Position numbers and translations under genes: made by a program. DNA of 64,000 nt. It comes from Actinomycetales bacterium (GTDB taxonomy: Bacteria > Actinomycetota > Actinomycetes > Actinomycetales > Microbacteriaceae). Positions within the stretch are counted from its first letter, which is position 1; every line of letters begins with the position of its first letter. Positions 1-8,135 of the stretch are shown here, piece by piece. The stretch lies in NCBI GenBank assembly GCA_015654475.1, contig JAATGV010000012.1, positions 104,725-168,724 of the forward strand, read 5' to 3'. A model generated the notes under the pieces. That model did no database searches. It worked only from the letters and a program-made list of their open reading frames with translations, and was not told where the DNA came from.

Positions 1-261
1 CGACACATCCGGCCACGCCTCAGACCACAACGTCACCTCATCAACCGGTGTGGAGATCGTCCCAGCAGCCCGATACGTGCAGGGCACGCTATAGGGTGGC
101 TCGAAGTCCTCGCAGGCGGCCTGCCGGAAACCCAATGTTGGTTGAGTCCGAACCGGTGCCCCGTCACGGGTCACGGAGAGGGCCGAGAAATAAGACCCCT
201 CGCCGGCGTCAAGCTGGACACGAACCGCAGGCGGCGTGTTCTGAAACTGTGTAACGTCCAC
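1..261 (-). CDS. Minor tail protein, N-terminal part (cut by window edge)
   Basis: This open frame starts at a GTG preceded by AGGAG (267-271), which overlaps the stop codon of the tape measure gene, and it runs off the left edge. The 87 visible residues begin VDVTQFQNTPPAVRVQLDAG and show no transmembrane segment. The gene directly downstream of a tape measure in siphophages is normally a distal tail or minor tail protein, so the call rests on position rather than on a recognised motif. The family cannot be fixed from this fragment. Confidence 0.6.
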   Translation of the reverse strand, partial: MDVTQFQNTPPAVRVQLDAGEGSYFSALSVTRDGAPVRTQPTLGFRQAACEDFEPPYSVPCTYRAAGTISTPVDEVTLWSEAWPDVS

Positions 262-269
262 GGGTTCTC

Positions 270-3200
270 CTACCTCACCTGGACGAGCCCGAGAGAGCCC
301 TCGTCGTCCAACTTCACTTCAACCACTGTTTTGATGCGCTCGTCGAGTGTGACGCCGTCAGCTGACTCGTTTCGTACGGTGATGACCGGCCTCAAAATGA
401 TCTGCGGCACGGACGTTGACGTCTTGGCCTGCCCGATGATTCCACCGGCTGCCATGACCGGCTTATGCCGTCCGAGGGCGACCTCCAGATCGTCCATGAC
501 TCGGTTCGCTTCTACCCGGTACATGGGGTCTAGAGGGACGAAGCCTTCTGCGAACTTCTCTGCGAAAATGCTGGTGCGAGTCTCGATCCCACCCGGAGTG
601 TAGGGGTAGATGCCGGGGGAAATGCCACCCGCCGCTTTCTTCCCTTTCGAAGACGACGAGGATTTCTTTTTCGACGAGGACTTGCTCTTAGAAGACTTGC
701 CTTTCGACGAGGACACGGCGGCAGAGATTGCCTTGACGACCCTGTCCCCGACGTTATCGATCTTGTCTTGCGCGGTCTTCGCATCCGCCTTCGCCTGCGC
801 GTATGCATCCTCTGCATCATCTTTCGATTCTTTGAGCACGGCGACAGTATTCTGTTGCGCCGTGATCTGTGCCGCGTACGCACTGTCCGCGACCGTCTTG
901 CCTGCAGAAGTCGCCGAGTTCGATACCGAAGTCCAGTCCGTATTCGCTTGAGTCACCTCAGTGGCGCTCATCTTCAGGAACTCTTCCGCCAACGGAATAC
1001 CGTCGTCGATCCCCGCATCAGTGACCATCTGAATCAGCTCGGAGGAGAACCCAGCCTTCTTCATTTTCGCCAACAAGTCCGCAAACTTCTTGGTCTGCGA
1101 CTTCTTCGACGACAGCGACGAGAGGATCGACTTCTTTGTCGGTGTCGTGGCGGTTGTCGAATCTGGGGTGTATGACCAGTTCCCGTCTTTACCCTTCGAC
1201 CATGACGCGGACGTCGTCGTTTCGCCGAACAGTGACTTCAGGTCGAACGTGCCCTTGATTGACGACGCAATCGACGAAGCCATTGACGCGCTTTCCTGCT
1301 GAAGACTCGTCAGAGTGTCCTTCGCAGAGTCATAGGCATCAGTCGCCTTGTCTAGCGCCGTCTTGTTCTTGTCGATCGCCGCGTTCGCTTTGTCGAGCTT
1401 CCCCGTCCATTTCAGGAGATCTTTTTCCGCCTCGGTTCCTGCCTTCGACAGATTCTTCGCCGTACCCTTGTCATAATTCCCCGACCGGGCCATAGAGAAC
1501 ACTTGGTCCACCCTGGACATCCCGTTCCCATTCGCGAAGTCATCCGCGATCTCACCACGTTTGGTGTCGCGAGTGTACGTGAACGCATCATCCTTGATCG
1601 CGTCACGGTTCGCCTTAGCATCACTCAACGCAGACTCAGCATCACTGATCGCATCATCACGACGGGACTTCTGCTTATCCGTCTTCTTCGGCAAAGCCTT
1701 CGCCTTCGCCAGTTGCGCACTCGCTCGCTCCACCGCCGCATTCGCCTTATACAAACCACCCTCAGCAAACACGTCCATGCCAAACATTTTCGCGACCCTG
1801 GCAAGGATCTCTTTCGACCGCGACCGCTTCGACTCAGCCAAAGGAATATACGCCTCGCCGCCAGTTTCCGGCTCAGCCCAAACCCTCCAGTCCCCCGCCT
1901 TCGCGATCTGTGCTGTGTGCTCCTCGACACCGTCCGCGAAGTATTGGGCACCCAGAATCCCGCCATTGGCCTGCTTGGAGACAGACTGTGTACTGACCTT
2001 GACGCCGACGCCAAACGTCTTCCCAGATATTCTGTTGAGAGAGTCCTCGAGGCTGAGTACCTTCTCGGTTGCGGTGACGACCCCGTCGGCGGTGACGGTA
2101 ATGTTTTTCGATTTGAGGCCGGCGACCTGTTGTTTAAGGTAAGCGATGGAGTCAGCAGATAAGCCTGCTTTGTCGGCGAGGGCGGCGGCCTCATCCGTGC
2201 CCACGCCCATTGCTTCGGCGGCCTTGATGAAGGCGTCTCGGCCGGAAGTGAGTGTTTTCTCGACCGCTGCACCTCCTTTCCCTGCCGCGAGTTGGGCGGC
2301 CGCCCAATCTCCCGTCTTGTCGGCGATGCTATCGAGAGCCTCCTGATTTGCTCGGCCCTTTGCCGTGTGGATATCGAGGGTTTTGCCGTTCTTTGTGAGA
2401 GCGGCTGACGCGTCATCGATCGCAGTCTGGTATTCACGGGACGCGGAGCGTTCATCCAGGAACGTGGACCCAAGTCCATCAAGGGCGTCTTTGAGATCAT
2501 CAACCTTCTGCTGGGCGTCCTCAGCCGAGTCCGCTGTATCAGCTATGGAGGCTGTGGCCGTGTCAGCGCCCGCAGCGGCGGTCTCTGACGCGGCACCAAC
2601 CTCACCCAGCGCAATTTTGAGAAGTGTTTGATCGTCAGCGGTGAGCTTCGCCTCGGTCGCTTGCTGAGTGAGAGCTTCCTTGAACTCTGGCATCTGGTTG
2701 AGGAGTGCTGTTTGCTCGTCCCCGCTCAGTTGATATTCCTCGGTCAGGTCCTTGAATCTTTTGGTGGCAGAGGGTAGGTCTGTCGCGGCGAGGGAAGAAA
2801 GCCCCTTCCCGTATTGGGTAAGGACATCGAGCGTGGCCTTCTGGGAAACGCTCTGATTCAGATATCCGAGAAACCCTTCGGATGCAGCCTTTGCGGAATC
2901 TAGTGCGTCCCTTACCCCGGCAGCGTCGGTTTCAGCATCGACCGCCCACTGCAATGGGTGGCTGTTGGCAATCGTTGCGAGAGCGACGCTTGCACTGGTT
3001 GACGTCGTCGCAATGTTTTCGAGCTCTGTGTCAGTCTTGCGCATTGAGTCAACGAGCGTGTCAAATATTCCGACGACCAGTGCTACTCCAGCGACTACGC
3101 CAGCGGTTTTCCCCATAACCGCCAGAACTTTGCCGGCTTTCTGTGATTGGGTGCTCATTGTGGTGATTGCGTCGCGGTAAGCCTTGATCTTCGGCACGGC

Positions 3201-4607
3201 GATTAGGAACGTGCCGCCGGCGAGCGCAGTCGCCGCGATAAGCGCTGCGGTTGCCGTCACAGAAGTTTGAATAGGGGCAGGCAAATCACCGACCTCAGAG
3301 ACAAGGTTTGTTACTGCCTGGACCATGAACCGCAAAACATCGTTGGTGCCGGACCCCGCCTTGATGAAAGTGGTGTCGAAGGCGGCACCAAGCTTGGTGA
3401 CATCGCCTTCCAGGGAGTCCATTTTGTTTTTCGCCTGCTCGGCTGCGAAACCACTGTCGTCAACGGCAGCGGTCCAATCCGTGATCCCCTGTGCTCCTTC
3501 AGAGTAGAGAATCTGCGCTGACTTGAGCCCGTAAGAACCGAATATTTGTGCCATTGCGGCGTCACGCGTGGCCTGGTCAACGCCTTGGAATGCGGTCTGG
3601 AGTTGACCAGCGAGTGCCGACATGCCGACGAAGTTTCCTTGGGCGTCATACAGGCTGATGTTGTACTCGTCCATCAACTTTGATGCTTGGCTTGATGGTG
3701 CCTGGAGCGCTAAAAGCATCGACTTAAGCTGTGTGCCCGACTCGGCACCGATGGAGCCGTTCTGCGCGAACGCTGCCAGGGTGCCGATGGTTTCTTCGAG
3801 GGAAGCTCCGAGCGTTGAGGCTGTGAGGCCACCATTGCTTAGCGCCTCGCCGAGGTCCCCCACTGACCCCAACGCTTTGTCCGCACCTGCGGCCATCAAA
3901 TCCGCGAGGTGCGGAATGTCCTTACCCGAAAGTTTGAACTGGGTCATCGCGATCGTCGCGTACGATGTCGCGTCACCGACATCGATCTGACCGGCTGCGG
4001 CAAGGTTCAGGGACCCGGCGAGGGCACCGCCGAGCGTGTCCGACACGGAAATACCGGCCTTGGTTAGCTCGATCTCCGCATCAGCAACATCGTTGGCGGA
4101 GAGACCAATATTGGTGCCCATGCTGAGTGCCGCGTCACTCACCTTCGCCATGTCGATGCTTGTTGCCTGCGACAGCGACTTGTATTGCGCCATCTTTCCG
4201 GAGAAGGACGTGTACTTTGCGATTGCAACACCGAGACCGGCGGCGATCGCGGCACCAGTGGCAACCATGGCGGTACCAACTTTGGTTTGCGCAGCCTCCA
4301 AATCTTTGAGCTCTTCGGCGTGCTTGCGTGCCTGTTGGGCGGCGGTGAGCTGCTTGTTGCCAGCGTCTTGAGTTTTCGACCCCAGCTCGCTGGTCTTTTT
4401 CGACGCCTTGTCAGTCTCACTCGCCAACGTTTTGGTTCCTGCGGCACCCTTAGAAGTACCTGCGTCGATGGCCGCACCTGCGGTTTTCCCTGCCGCCCCA
4501 GCCTGCTCGAAACTGGCTTTGACTTTACTGATGTCTTGGCCGAGTTCTTTCGCCCCGACGGCTTCAAAAACGGCTCGGAGACGACCTACTTCAAGAGAGT
4601 CAGACAC
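270..4607 (-). CDS. Phage tail tape measure protein (TP901-like core)
   Basis: This 1445-residue protein sets tail length and helps DNA passage in siphophages. Residues from about 130 to 420 resemble the TP901-type tape measure core (region starting AQYKSLSQATSIDMAKVSDA and the AGADKALGSVGDLGEAL stretch). A hydrophobic segment near residues 450-520 is typical of these proteins. Long Ala/Lys/Asp-rich helical parts follow, then a Ser/Lys low-complexity run near residues 1310-1345 and a Gly/Pro-rich C-terminus. It is the longest gene of the prophage and follows the frameshifted chaperone pair, the canonical order. Its start overlaps the end of the chaperone extension by 8 bases. Confidence 0.95.
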   Translation of the reverse strand: MSDSLEVGRLRAVFEAVGAKELGQDISKVKASFEQAGAAGKTAGAAIDAGTSKGAAGTKTLASETDKASKKTSELGSKTQDAGNKQLTAAQQARKHAEELKDLEAAQTKVGTAMVATGAAIAAGLGVAIAKYTSFSGKMAQYKSLSQATSIDMAKVSDAALSMGTNIGLSANDVADAEIELTKAGISVSDTLGGALAGSLNLAAAGQIDVGDATSYATIAMTQFKLSGKDIPHLADLMAAGADKALGSVGDLGEALSNGGLTASTLGASLEETIGTLAAFAQNGSIGAESGTQLKSMLLALQAPSSQASKLMDEYNISLYDAQGNFVGMSALAGQLQTAFQGVDQATRDAAMAQIFGSYGLKSAQILYSEGAQGITDWTAAVDDSGFAAEQAKNKMDSLEGDVTKLGAAFDTTFIKAGSGTNDVLRFMVQAVTNLVSEVGDLPAPIQTSVTATAALIAATALAGGTFLIAVPKIKAYRDAITTMSTQSQKAGKVLAVMGKTAGVVAGVALVVGIFDTLVDSMRKTDTELENIATTSTSASVALATIANSHPLQWAVDAETDAAGVRDALDSAKAASEGFLGYLNQSVSQKATLDVLTQYGKGLSSLAATDLPSATKRFKDLTEEYQLSGDEQTALLNQMPEFKEALTQQATEAKLTADDQTLLKIALGEVGAASETAAAGADTATASIADTADSAEDAQQKVDDLKDALDGLGSTFLDERSASREYQTAIDDASAALTKNGKTLDIHTAKGRANQEALDSIADKTGDWAAAQLAAGKGGAAVEKTLTSGRDAFIKAAEAMGVGTDEAAALADKAGLSADSIAYLKQQVAGLKSKNITVTADGVVTATEKVLSLEDSLNRISGKTFGVGVKVSTQSVSKQANGGILGAQYFADGVEEHTAQIAKAGDWRVWAEPETGGEAYIPLAESKRSRSKEILARVAKMFGMDVFAEGGLYKANAAVERASAQLAKAKALPKKTDKQKSRRDDAISDAESALSDAKANRDAIKDDAFTYTRDTKRGEIADDFANGNGMSRVDQVFSMARSGNYDKGTAKNLSKAGTEAEKDLLKWTGKLDKANAAIDKNKTALDKATDAYDSAKDTLTSLQQESASMASSIASSIKGTFDLKSLFGETTTSASWSKGKDGNWSYTPDSTTATTPTKKSILSSLSSKKSQTKKFADLLAKMKKAGFSSELIQMVTDAGIDDGIPLAEEFLKMSATEVTQANTDWTSVSNSATSAGKTVADSAYAAQITAQQNTVAVLKESKDDAEDAYAQAKADAKTAQDKIDNVGDRVVKAISAAVSSSKGKSSKSKSSSKKKSSSSSKGKKAAGGISPGIYPYTPGGIETRTSIFAEKFAEGFVPLDPMYRVEANRVMDDLEVALGRHKPVMAAGGIIGQAKTSTSVPQIILRPVITVRNESADGVTLDERIKTVVEVKLDDEGSLGLVQVR

Positions 4608-4980
4608 GGGTCACCTCGATTCGTAGACGGGATGTGGGGATATCGAAGAGGGCGATAATCAGGTGGTAGATGCGCCACCAGGGGCCCGCCTCAATGACAG
4701 GGTCAGCAAGGTCGATGCCGAAGTGCTGCAAGAGGTCCGGGTAAACATGCGAGTCCCAGTTCTCGAACGCTGTCTTGAACACGTGGGGGATGCTGTAACT
4801 GGTGTTTGCGTCGGGCTGGGTTACGCCTCGTTGGATTGCGGCTCTGACTTCTGAGGGGATGACGTATCGGGGGTAGATTCCGTTTCCATCTGGTTCTCCG
4901 ACGCCGAATTGCTGTAGATCTGGGATGCGACCTGCTGCAAGTTCACGCCGCCACGCCGGAACAGGAGTTCCACTGCGGCT
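4600..4980 (-). CDS. Tail assembly chaperone, -1 frameshift extension (T part of G-T)
   Basis: This frame is open from a TGA at 4990-4992 to its stop at 4600 and has no convincing start of its own. It encodes a protein-like sequence that includes GNGIYPRYVIPSEVRAAIQR and ends RLRIEVTRV. It should be made by -1 slippage from the upstream chaperone gene at CCCAAAA. The joined product would have about 108 residues from the upstream frame plus 126 from this one, 234 in total. In lambda and many siphophages the long form binds the tape measure during tail assembly. A GTG-started 60-residue ORF inside this region is probably only a part of the extension. Confidence 0.8.
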   Translation of the reverse strand, partial: SRSGTPVPAWRRELAAGRIPDLQQFGVGEPDGNGIYPRYVIPSEVRAAIQRGVTQPDANTSYSIPHVFKTAFENWDSHVYPDLLQHFGIDLADPVIEAGPWWRIYHLIIALFDIPTSRLRIEVTRV

Positions 4981-5303
4981 TTTGGGTCGTCATCACCCAA
5001 ATACAGGTCGATGACTCTCCAGCCGCCTCCGTAGGCCTGCCAAAACATGACCACGTTGATGATCTCCGTAAACTCTTCGGATCGAAGCTGCTCGAGCTGG
5101 TCGTAGTGTTCGGTGCCGACGGCGAGACGGAAGGATCCTTCAACGAACTCATCTGGGGCGTACCCGACTGCGATGCCGGACAGGGCAGTGAGGAGGTCGC
5201 GACCGGTTTTCAAGTTCGCTGGAGGGACGGTGATGTCGAGGCCCCCGTCAGGGAGGGTGATGTGAAGATTACGACCGTCTTGGGTATATGTGGCGAGGGA
5301 CAT
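4821..5303 (-). CDS. Tail assembly chaperone (G-like)
   Basis: This 160-residue protein lies between the major tail protein and the tape measure, the fixed place of tail assembly chaperones. It contains motifs common in actinophage tail chaperones (residues ~95-115, DLYLGDDDPKAAVELLF). The C-terminal tail after about residue 130 is polar and low in complexity (SASENQMETESTPDTSSPQK), as expected if the functional long form leaves this frame earlier, at the CCCAAAA site. The start has GGAG six bases upstream. The short form is the zero-frame product and the long form is the frameshifted one. Confidence 0.88.
   Translation of the reverse strand: MSLATYTQDGRNLHITLPDGGLDITVPPANLKTGRDLLTALSGIAVGYAPDEFVEGSFRLAVGTEHYDQLEQLRSEEFTEIINVVMFWQAYGGGWRVIDLYLGDDDPKAAVELLFRRGGVNLQQVASQIYSNSASENQMETESTPDTSSPQKSEPQSNEA
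4980..4986 (-). promoter_or_regulatory. -1 programmed ribosomal frameshift site (CCCAAAA)
   Basis: The minus strand reads GAC CCA AAA GCC in the upstream chaperone frame, giving the heptamer C CCA AAA, which fits the X XXY YYZ slippery rule exactly. The -1 frame opens only four bases upstream of the heptamer, after a TGA at 4990-4992, so slippage here can enter the extension. I have not identified a downstream stimulatory structure. Confidence 0.85.
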
Positions 5304-5322
5304 TTTTTCTCCGTGAGGTTAA

Positions 5323-5358
5323 GGAAGGGCCCGTCAGCGTGGTGCTGAACGGGCCCTC
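5323..5358 (-). terminator. Hairpin after the major tail gene (terminator or attenuator)
   Basis: On the minus strand the inverted repeat pairs GGAGGGCCCGTTCAGC with GCTGACGGGCCCTTCC around a five-base loop. It sits in the gap between the major tail gene and the chaperones. There is no clear U-run, so it may attenuate rather than fully stop transcription. This would fit the need for far more major tail protein than chaperone. Confidence 0.6.
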
Positions 5359-5379
5359 CGGTTGGTGGGTGATGTTTGG

Positions 5380-6123
5380 TTATGCGCCGCGCGTATAGGC
5401 CAGGGCGGTGGAGACACCAGCACTGTTGGTGACGGTGAGCGGGGCAGAACCGGCCGTGCCGGCTGGCATGATCACGACAATGTAGTTGTCGTTGACGATG
5501 ACGTAACTGGTTGCAGCGACGGCACCGAACTTCACTGCCGTGGTGCCGGTGAAACGGGAACCGTAGATTGCGACCTGTGCACCAACGGCAGCACCCGAGG
5601 GTGATGCACCTGACAGCAACGGCACCTGTGCGCCGGCAAGCGGGTTGGTGATGGGTGCTGCGGTGCCGTCACCGGTGAGAGTGAACTGTGCCACCTCAGT
5701 TGTGTTGTCGTCGGTGTTCTGTCGTGACGGGTGCGACACCAAAGCTTTGGCCTGGTAGGCCTCGTCGGCGCCGAGCCCGTCATAGAACCGAACCCCGATC
5801 TTGTTCGCTTCACCCTTCAAATCGGCCTTGTTCTTCAAGGCCATGTACCACGGGTAGAACTGGTTCGTTCCTGGCACGCGACGCTTGGTCACGTTGAAGG
5901 TGAGGACAAAGGACTCACCAGTTTTGGTTTGACCAGGGTTGCCTTTGTACGAATAGTTTGAAATTTCGCGGAGCACGTCAGTGAATGCGGGAGTGAGCCC
6001 GGAGACCTCAGGGACGTTCAACCAGACGGGTGCTGCGTCGGTGCCGGTGTTGATGTCGGTGAGGAGCTCATAGGAGTTCGCAACATCACCGGGCGCCGGC
6101 GAAAGCGTGTCAAATGTAGTCAT
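5380..6123 (-). CDS. Major tail protein with C-terminal IPT/TIG Ig-like domain
   Basis: This 247-residue protein is the tail tube subunit by position (after the connector genes, before the chaperones). The N-terminal ~165 residues form the tube part, containing VLREISNYSYKGNPGQTKTG. The last ~80 residues look like an IPT/TIG immunoglobulin-like fold, with the pattern GASPSGAAVGAQVAIYGSRF and a closing PLTVTNSAGVSTALAYTRGA. Such Ig-like additions decorate the outside of phage tails and capsids and are thought to bind weakly to cell-surface glycans. A strong AAGGAAGA site precedes the ATG. Confidence 0.9.
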   Translation of the reverse strand: MTTFDTLSPAPGDVANSYELLTDINTGTDAAPVWLNVPEVSGLTPAFTDVLREISNYSYKGNPGQTKTGESFVLTFNVTKRRVPGTNQFYPWYMALKNKADLKGEANKIGVRFYDGLGADEAYQAKALVSHPSRQNTDDNTTEVAQFTLTGDGTAAPITNPLAGAQVPLLSGASPSGAAVGAQVAIYGSRFTGTTAVKFGAVAATSYVIVNDNYIVVIMPAGTAGSAPLTVTNSAGVSTALAYTRGA

Positions 6124-6169
6124 GCTTCTTCCTTTGTTTGTTGGCGGAAACCGGTTCTACCGGCAGTGG

Positions 6170-6619
6170 TTACACCCCGTTGAGGGTGCCGACCGGTTGC
6201 ATCGGCCTTGACCCGATAAACCGGAAGTTTGAGGAATACTCGTGTAGTCCGTTGGTGTCGACACCCATGTATGCGGCTGACCGGCGAGCAATGCTCGACA
6301 CCCGTGCCGTGCCGAGAGTGACCGGCGGATGCCTGTGGAGGAGATCACGGATCTGTTCGGTCAGATTGACGACGTCGGTGAACGTTTTCGCACGCACACG
6401 AATCTGAATCATTTGGGTGACGACGGTGATGGTGGTGTCATCGGTGGGCCCGTACGGGGTGAGACAAATGATCTGGTTTGGTGTGGACGGCAATTTGCCG
6501 AACACGATCGCAGTCTCCGCGGCCGTGTACGCGCCCGTTTCCCGATAGGTGCCGAGACCAGTGTCGTTGAGGAGGGTGGCGAGGCCTTTCGTGAGTTGCA
6601 TTACCCAGGAGTCGGTCAT
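6170..6619 (-). CDS. Tail terminator / tail completion protein
   Basis: This 149-residue protein begins MTDSWVMQLTKGLATLLND. It contains the TVVTQMIQIRVRAKTFTDVVNLTEQIRDLLH region typical of the phage minor capsid/tail-terminator group that caps the tail tube. It overlaps the upstream neck gene by four bases (ATGA), so translation is probably coupled. The assignment rests on family resemblance plus the fixed order connector, neck, terminator, tube. Confidence 0.75.
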   Translation of the reverse strand: MTDSWVMQLTKGLATLLNDTGLGTYRETGAYTAAETAIVFGKLPSTPNQIICLTPYGPTDDTTITVVTQMIQIRVRAKTFTDVVNLTEQIRDLLHRHPPVTLGTARVSSIARRSAAYMGVDTNGLHEYSSNFRFIGSRPMQPVGTLNGV

Positions 6620-6972
6620 TCCAGCCCCTCCCGTGCTCTCGCCTTAATCAGATCAACGGAGTCTTTGAGGTCTTCGTCGAAGGGTTGTTCCAAGAATTTT
6701 GCTTGGGCTGCAGGGTTGGGGTCGGTGGTGAAGTTCACGTCTGCTTCTTCGTGTCGGCGTATCGCATAGTCGGTGTCGTAGGACACCGCTGACAGAAGAT
6801 CCGTGGCGGTCGCCTCATGCACTGTTTGGGAGCGTTCCAAATCGCCCTCGAGGTGGGGGGTGAGCGGTTTTGCGTCACCGGCGACTTTGATTGCGGCTTG
6901 GTTCAGGCCGCGTGCAACACCGTTGAGGAACTTACTGGGGTCGAAGTCTTTGGTTTCATAGGTGACTTCCAC
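6616..6972 (-). CDS. Neck protein, HK97 gp10-like
   Basis: This 118-residue protein contains ARGLNQAAIKVAGDAKPLTPHLEGDLERS and later SYDTDYAIRRHEE. This matches the pattern of gp10-like neck proteins, with an N-terminal helix, a 'treatPhTG.L' strand and a Y..Y.E/H motif. It sits between head closure and tail terminator genes. It probably takes part in the head-tail joint. The ATGA overlap with the next gene suggests coupled synthesis. Confidence 0.72.
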   Translation of the reverse strand: MEVTYETKDFDPSKFLNGVARGLNQAAIKVAGDAKPLTPHLEGDLERSQTVHEATATDLLSAVSYDTDYAIRRHEEADVNFTTDPNPAAQAKFLEQPFDEDLKDSVDLIKARAREGLE

Positions 6973-6985
6973 GACAACCCCCTCC

Positions 6986-7318
6986 TTATTCGAGTGATAG
7001 CGCCGCGTGGTTTGGTGTTGCCCCGTTGAACGTGTTACGGGCGGCGACGATCAGGATGGTGGTGCGTGCTTGGGGGGTGTTGGCCCAGATGGTGACTCGT
7101 GAACTTGGCGCCGCCCAATACTCGAGCGGCAGGATCACTGTTGCCGACGAGACGACCTGGTCCCCGGTGGAGTTGCGCACCAAACGGTTCTTTTCTTCGA
7201 TGAAAGAGGCCGGGACGAGGATGGGGGCTGTGTAGATGTCGCCGTCGGCGCCGGAACCTTCGAACCCTTCGATGACGACCGCATTCTTATGGGGAAGAAG
7301 CCGGTTGGGGATGCGCAT
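6986..7318 (-). CDS. Head closure / head-tail connector protein
   Basis: This 110-residue protein begins MRIPNRLLPHKNAVVIEGFE and includes EEKNRLVRNSTGDQVVSSATVILP, a pattern seen in phage head-closure (stopper) proteins, where a beta barrel carries 'R.V...G.e..s..tv..p'. It is preceded by the adaptor gene, with the start codon overlapping that gene's stop by one base. Function is inferred from position and this motif. Confidence 0.7.
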   Translation of the reverse strand: MRIPNRLLPHKNAVVIEGFEGSGADGDIYTAPILVPASFIEEKNRLVRNSTGDQVVSSATVILPLEYWAAPSSRVTIWANTPQARTTILIVAARNTFNGATPNHAALSLE

Positions 7319-7716
7319 CAGAGTGCCGCCCGTAAGAGCCCGGCGTTGGTGAGGATCTGGATTGCTTCGGGTGAGTCCCGTGATGTGGCAGGCGACGCGG
7401 TTGTGTCGTCACCGGAGCGTTTGGACATGGATACGGAGCCGATACCGACGGAGTCATATTGGCCGGCAGCGCCTGTGGGGTCGCCGTCGGCGGTTTCGAG
7501 ATACCAGGCTGCTTGCGCACAGGTGGCGTCTTTGAATGCTTCAATGACGTATGGTTCGGTTGGCATTCCGGTCGCGTCACACGCGTATCGGGAGGTGAGC
7601 GTGTACCGGTCGATGTCGGCTGAACAGCGGCGGAGCAGGACACTAATGTTGGTGCCCGGGTCTACGTCGCCTATGAAATCGGTGAAGTCTTCTAGTGTGG
7701 CGTAAACCCGGGCCAT
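7318..7716 (-). CDS. Head-tail adaptor (connector) protein
   Basis: This 132-residue protein begins MARVYATLEDFTDFIGD and has several helices with RRCSADIDRYTLTSRY, like the gp15/gp6-type adaptor proteins that dock beneath the portal. It lies just downstream of the capsid-associated gene and upstream of the stopper. The last ~40 residues are polar and likely disordered before a short C-terminal helix. Confidence 0.72.
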   Translation of the reverse strand: MARVYATLEDFTDFIGDVDPGTNISVLLRRCSADIDRYTLTSRYACDATGMPTEPYVIEAFKDATCAQAAWYLETADGDPTGAAGQYDSVGIGSVSMSKRSGDDTTASPATSRDSPEAIQILTNAGLLRAAL

Positions 7717-7721
7717 GACGG

Positions 7722-8066
7722 TTATTCCTGACCTGCTGTGGTTGCTGGGGCAGTAGGGCCTGACGGGTCACTGGGCTTACTCGGCTCAACGTTAACGCCA
7801 AGTGCAGCAAGAATCGCGGGTTTCCCCTTGACCCCATCCAGGCTGATGTCCTTGGTGTCGGCATATGCGGTGAGTTGGGCGATAGTCCACTTATCGGTAG
7901 GTTCGCCCTCAGGGACGGTCGGGGTATCGGCTTCGACGGTGTATCCGTGTCGTGTGAAATAGTTGATGGCGTTTTGGTCATCGGTTTCGCCGACCCCGTC
8001 GGAGAAGGTGACGCCTGCGACTTTCCCGGTGTAGCCCTTGACGGGGCTGGTGATTTGTACGGTCAT
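7722..8066 (-). CDS. Capsid-associated protein with HeH/LEM-like C-terminal helix pair
   Basis: This 114-residue protein has an N-terminal part that reads MTVQITSPVKGYTGKVAGVTF and looks like a small beta structure. A stretch at residues ~62-92 (WTIAQLTAYADTKDISLDGV then KGKPAILAAL) fits the helix-extended-helix (HeH/LEM, SAP-like) motif often found on capsid fibre or decoration proteins next to major capsid genes. A Pro/Ser/Ala tail follows. A head-fibre or decoration role is an inference from this motif and from adjacency to the capsid gene. Confidence 0.65.
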   Translation of the reverse strand: MTVQITSPVKGYTGKVAGVTFSDGVGETDDQNAINYFTRHGYTVEADTPTVPEGEPTDKWTIAQLTAYADTKDISLDGVKGKPAILAALGVNVEPSKPSDPSGPTAPATTAGQE

Positions 8067-8094
8067 GATGTGTTTCCTCCGTAAAGCTGTGGGT

Positions 8095-8123
8095 GGGGAG
8101 GGGCACGCGGGGTACCCCTCCCC
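8095..8123 (-). terminator. GC-rich hairpin after the major capsid gene
   Basis: A perfect nine-base stem (GGGGAGGGG with CCCCTCCCC) with an 11-base loop fills the gap between the capsid gene and the next gene. There is no U-run on the minus strand. It may stabilise the 3' end of capsid mRNA or attenuate transcription into the connector genes. Confidence 0.5.
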
Positions 8124-8135
8124 GGGGGGGTGGTC

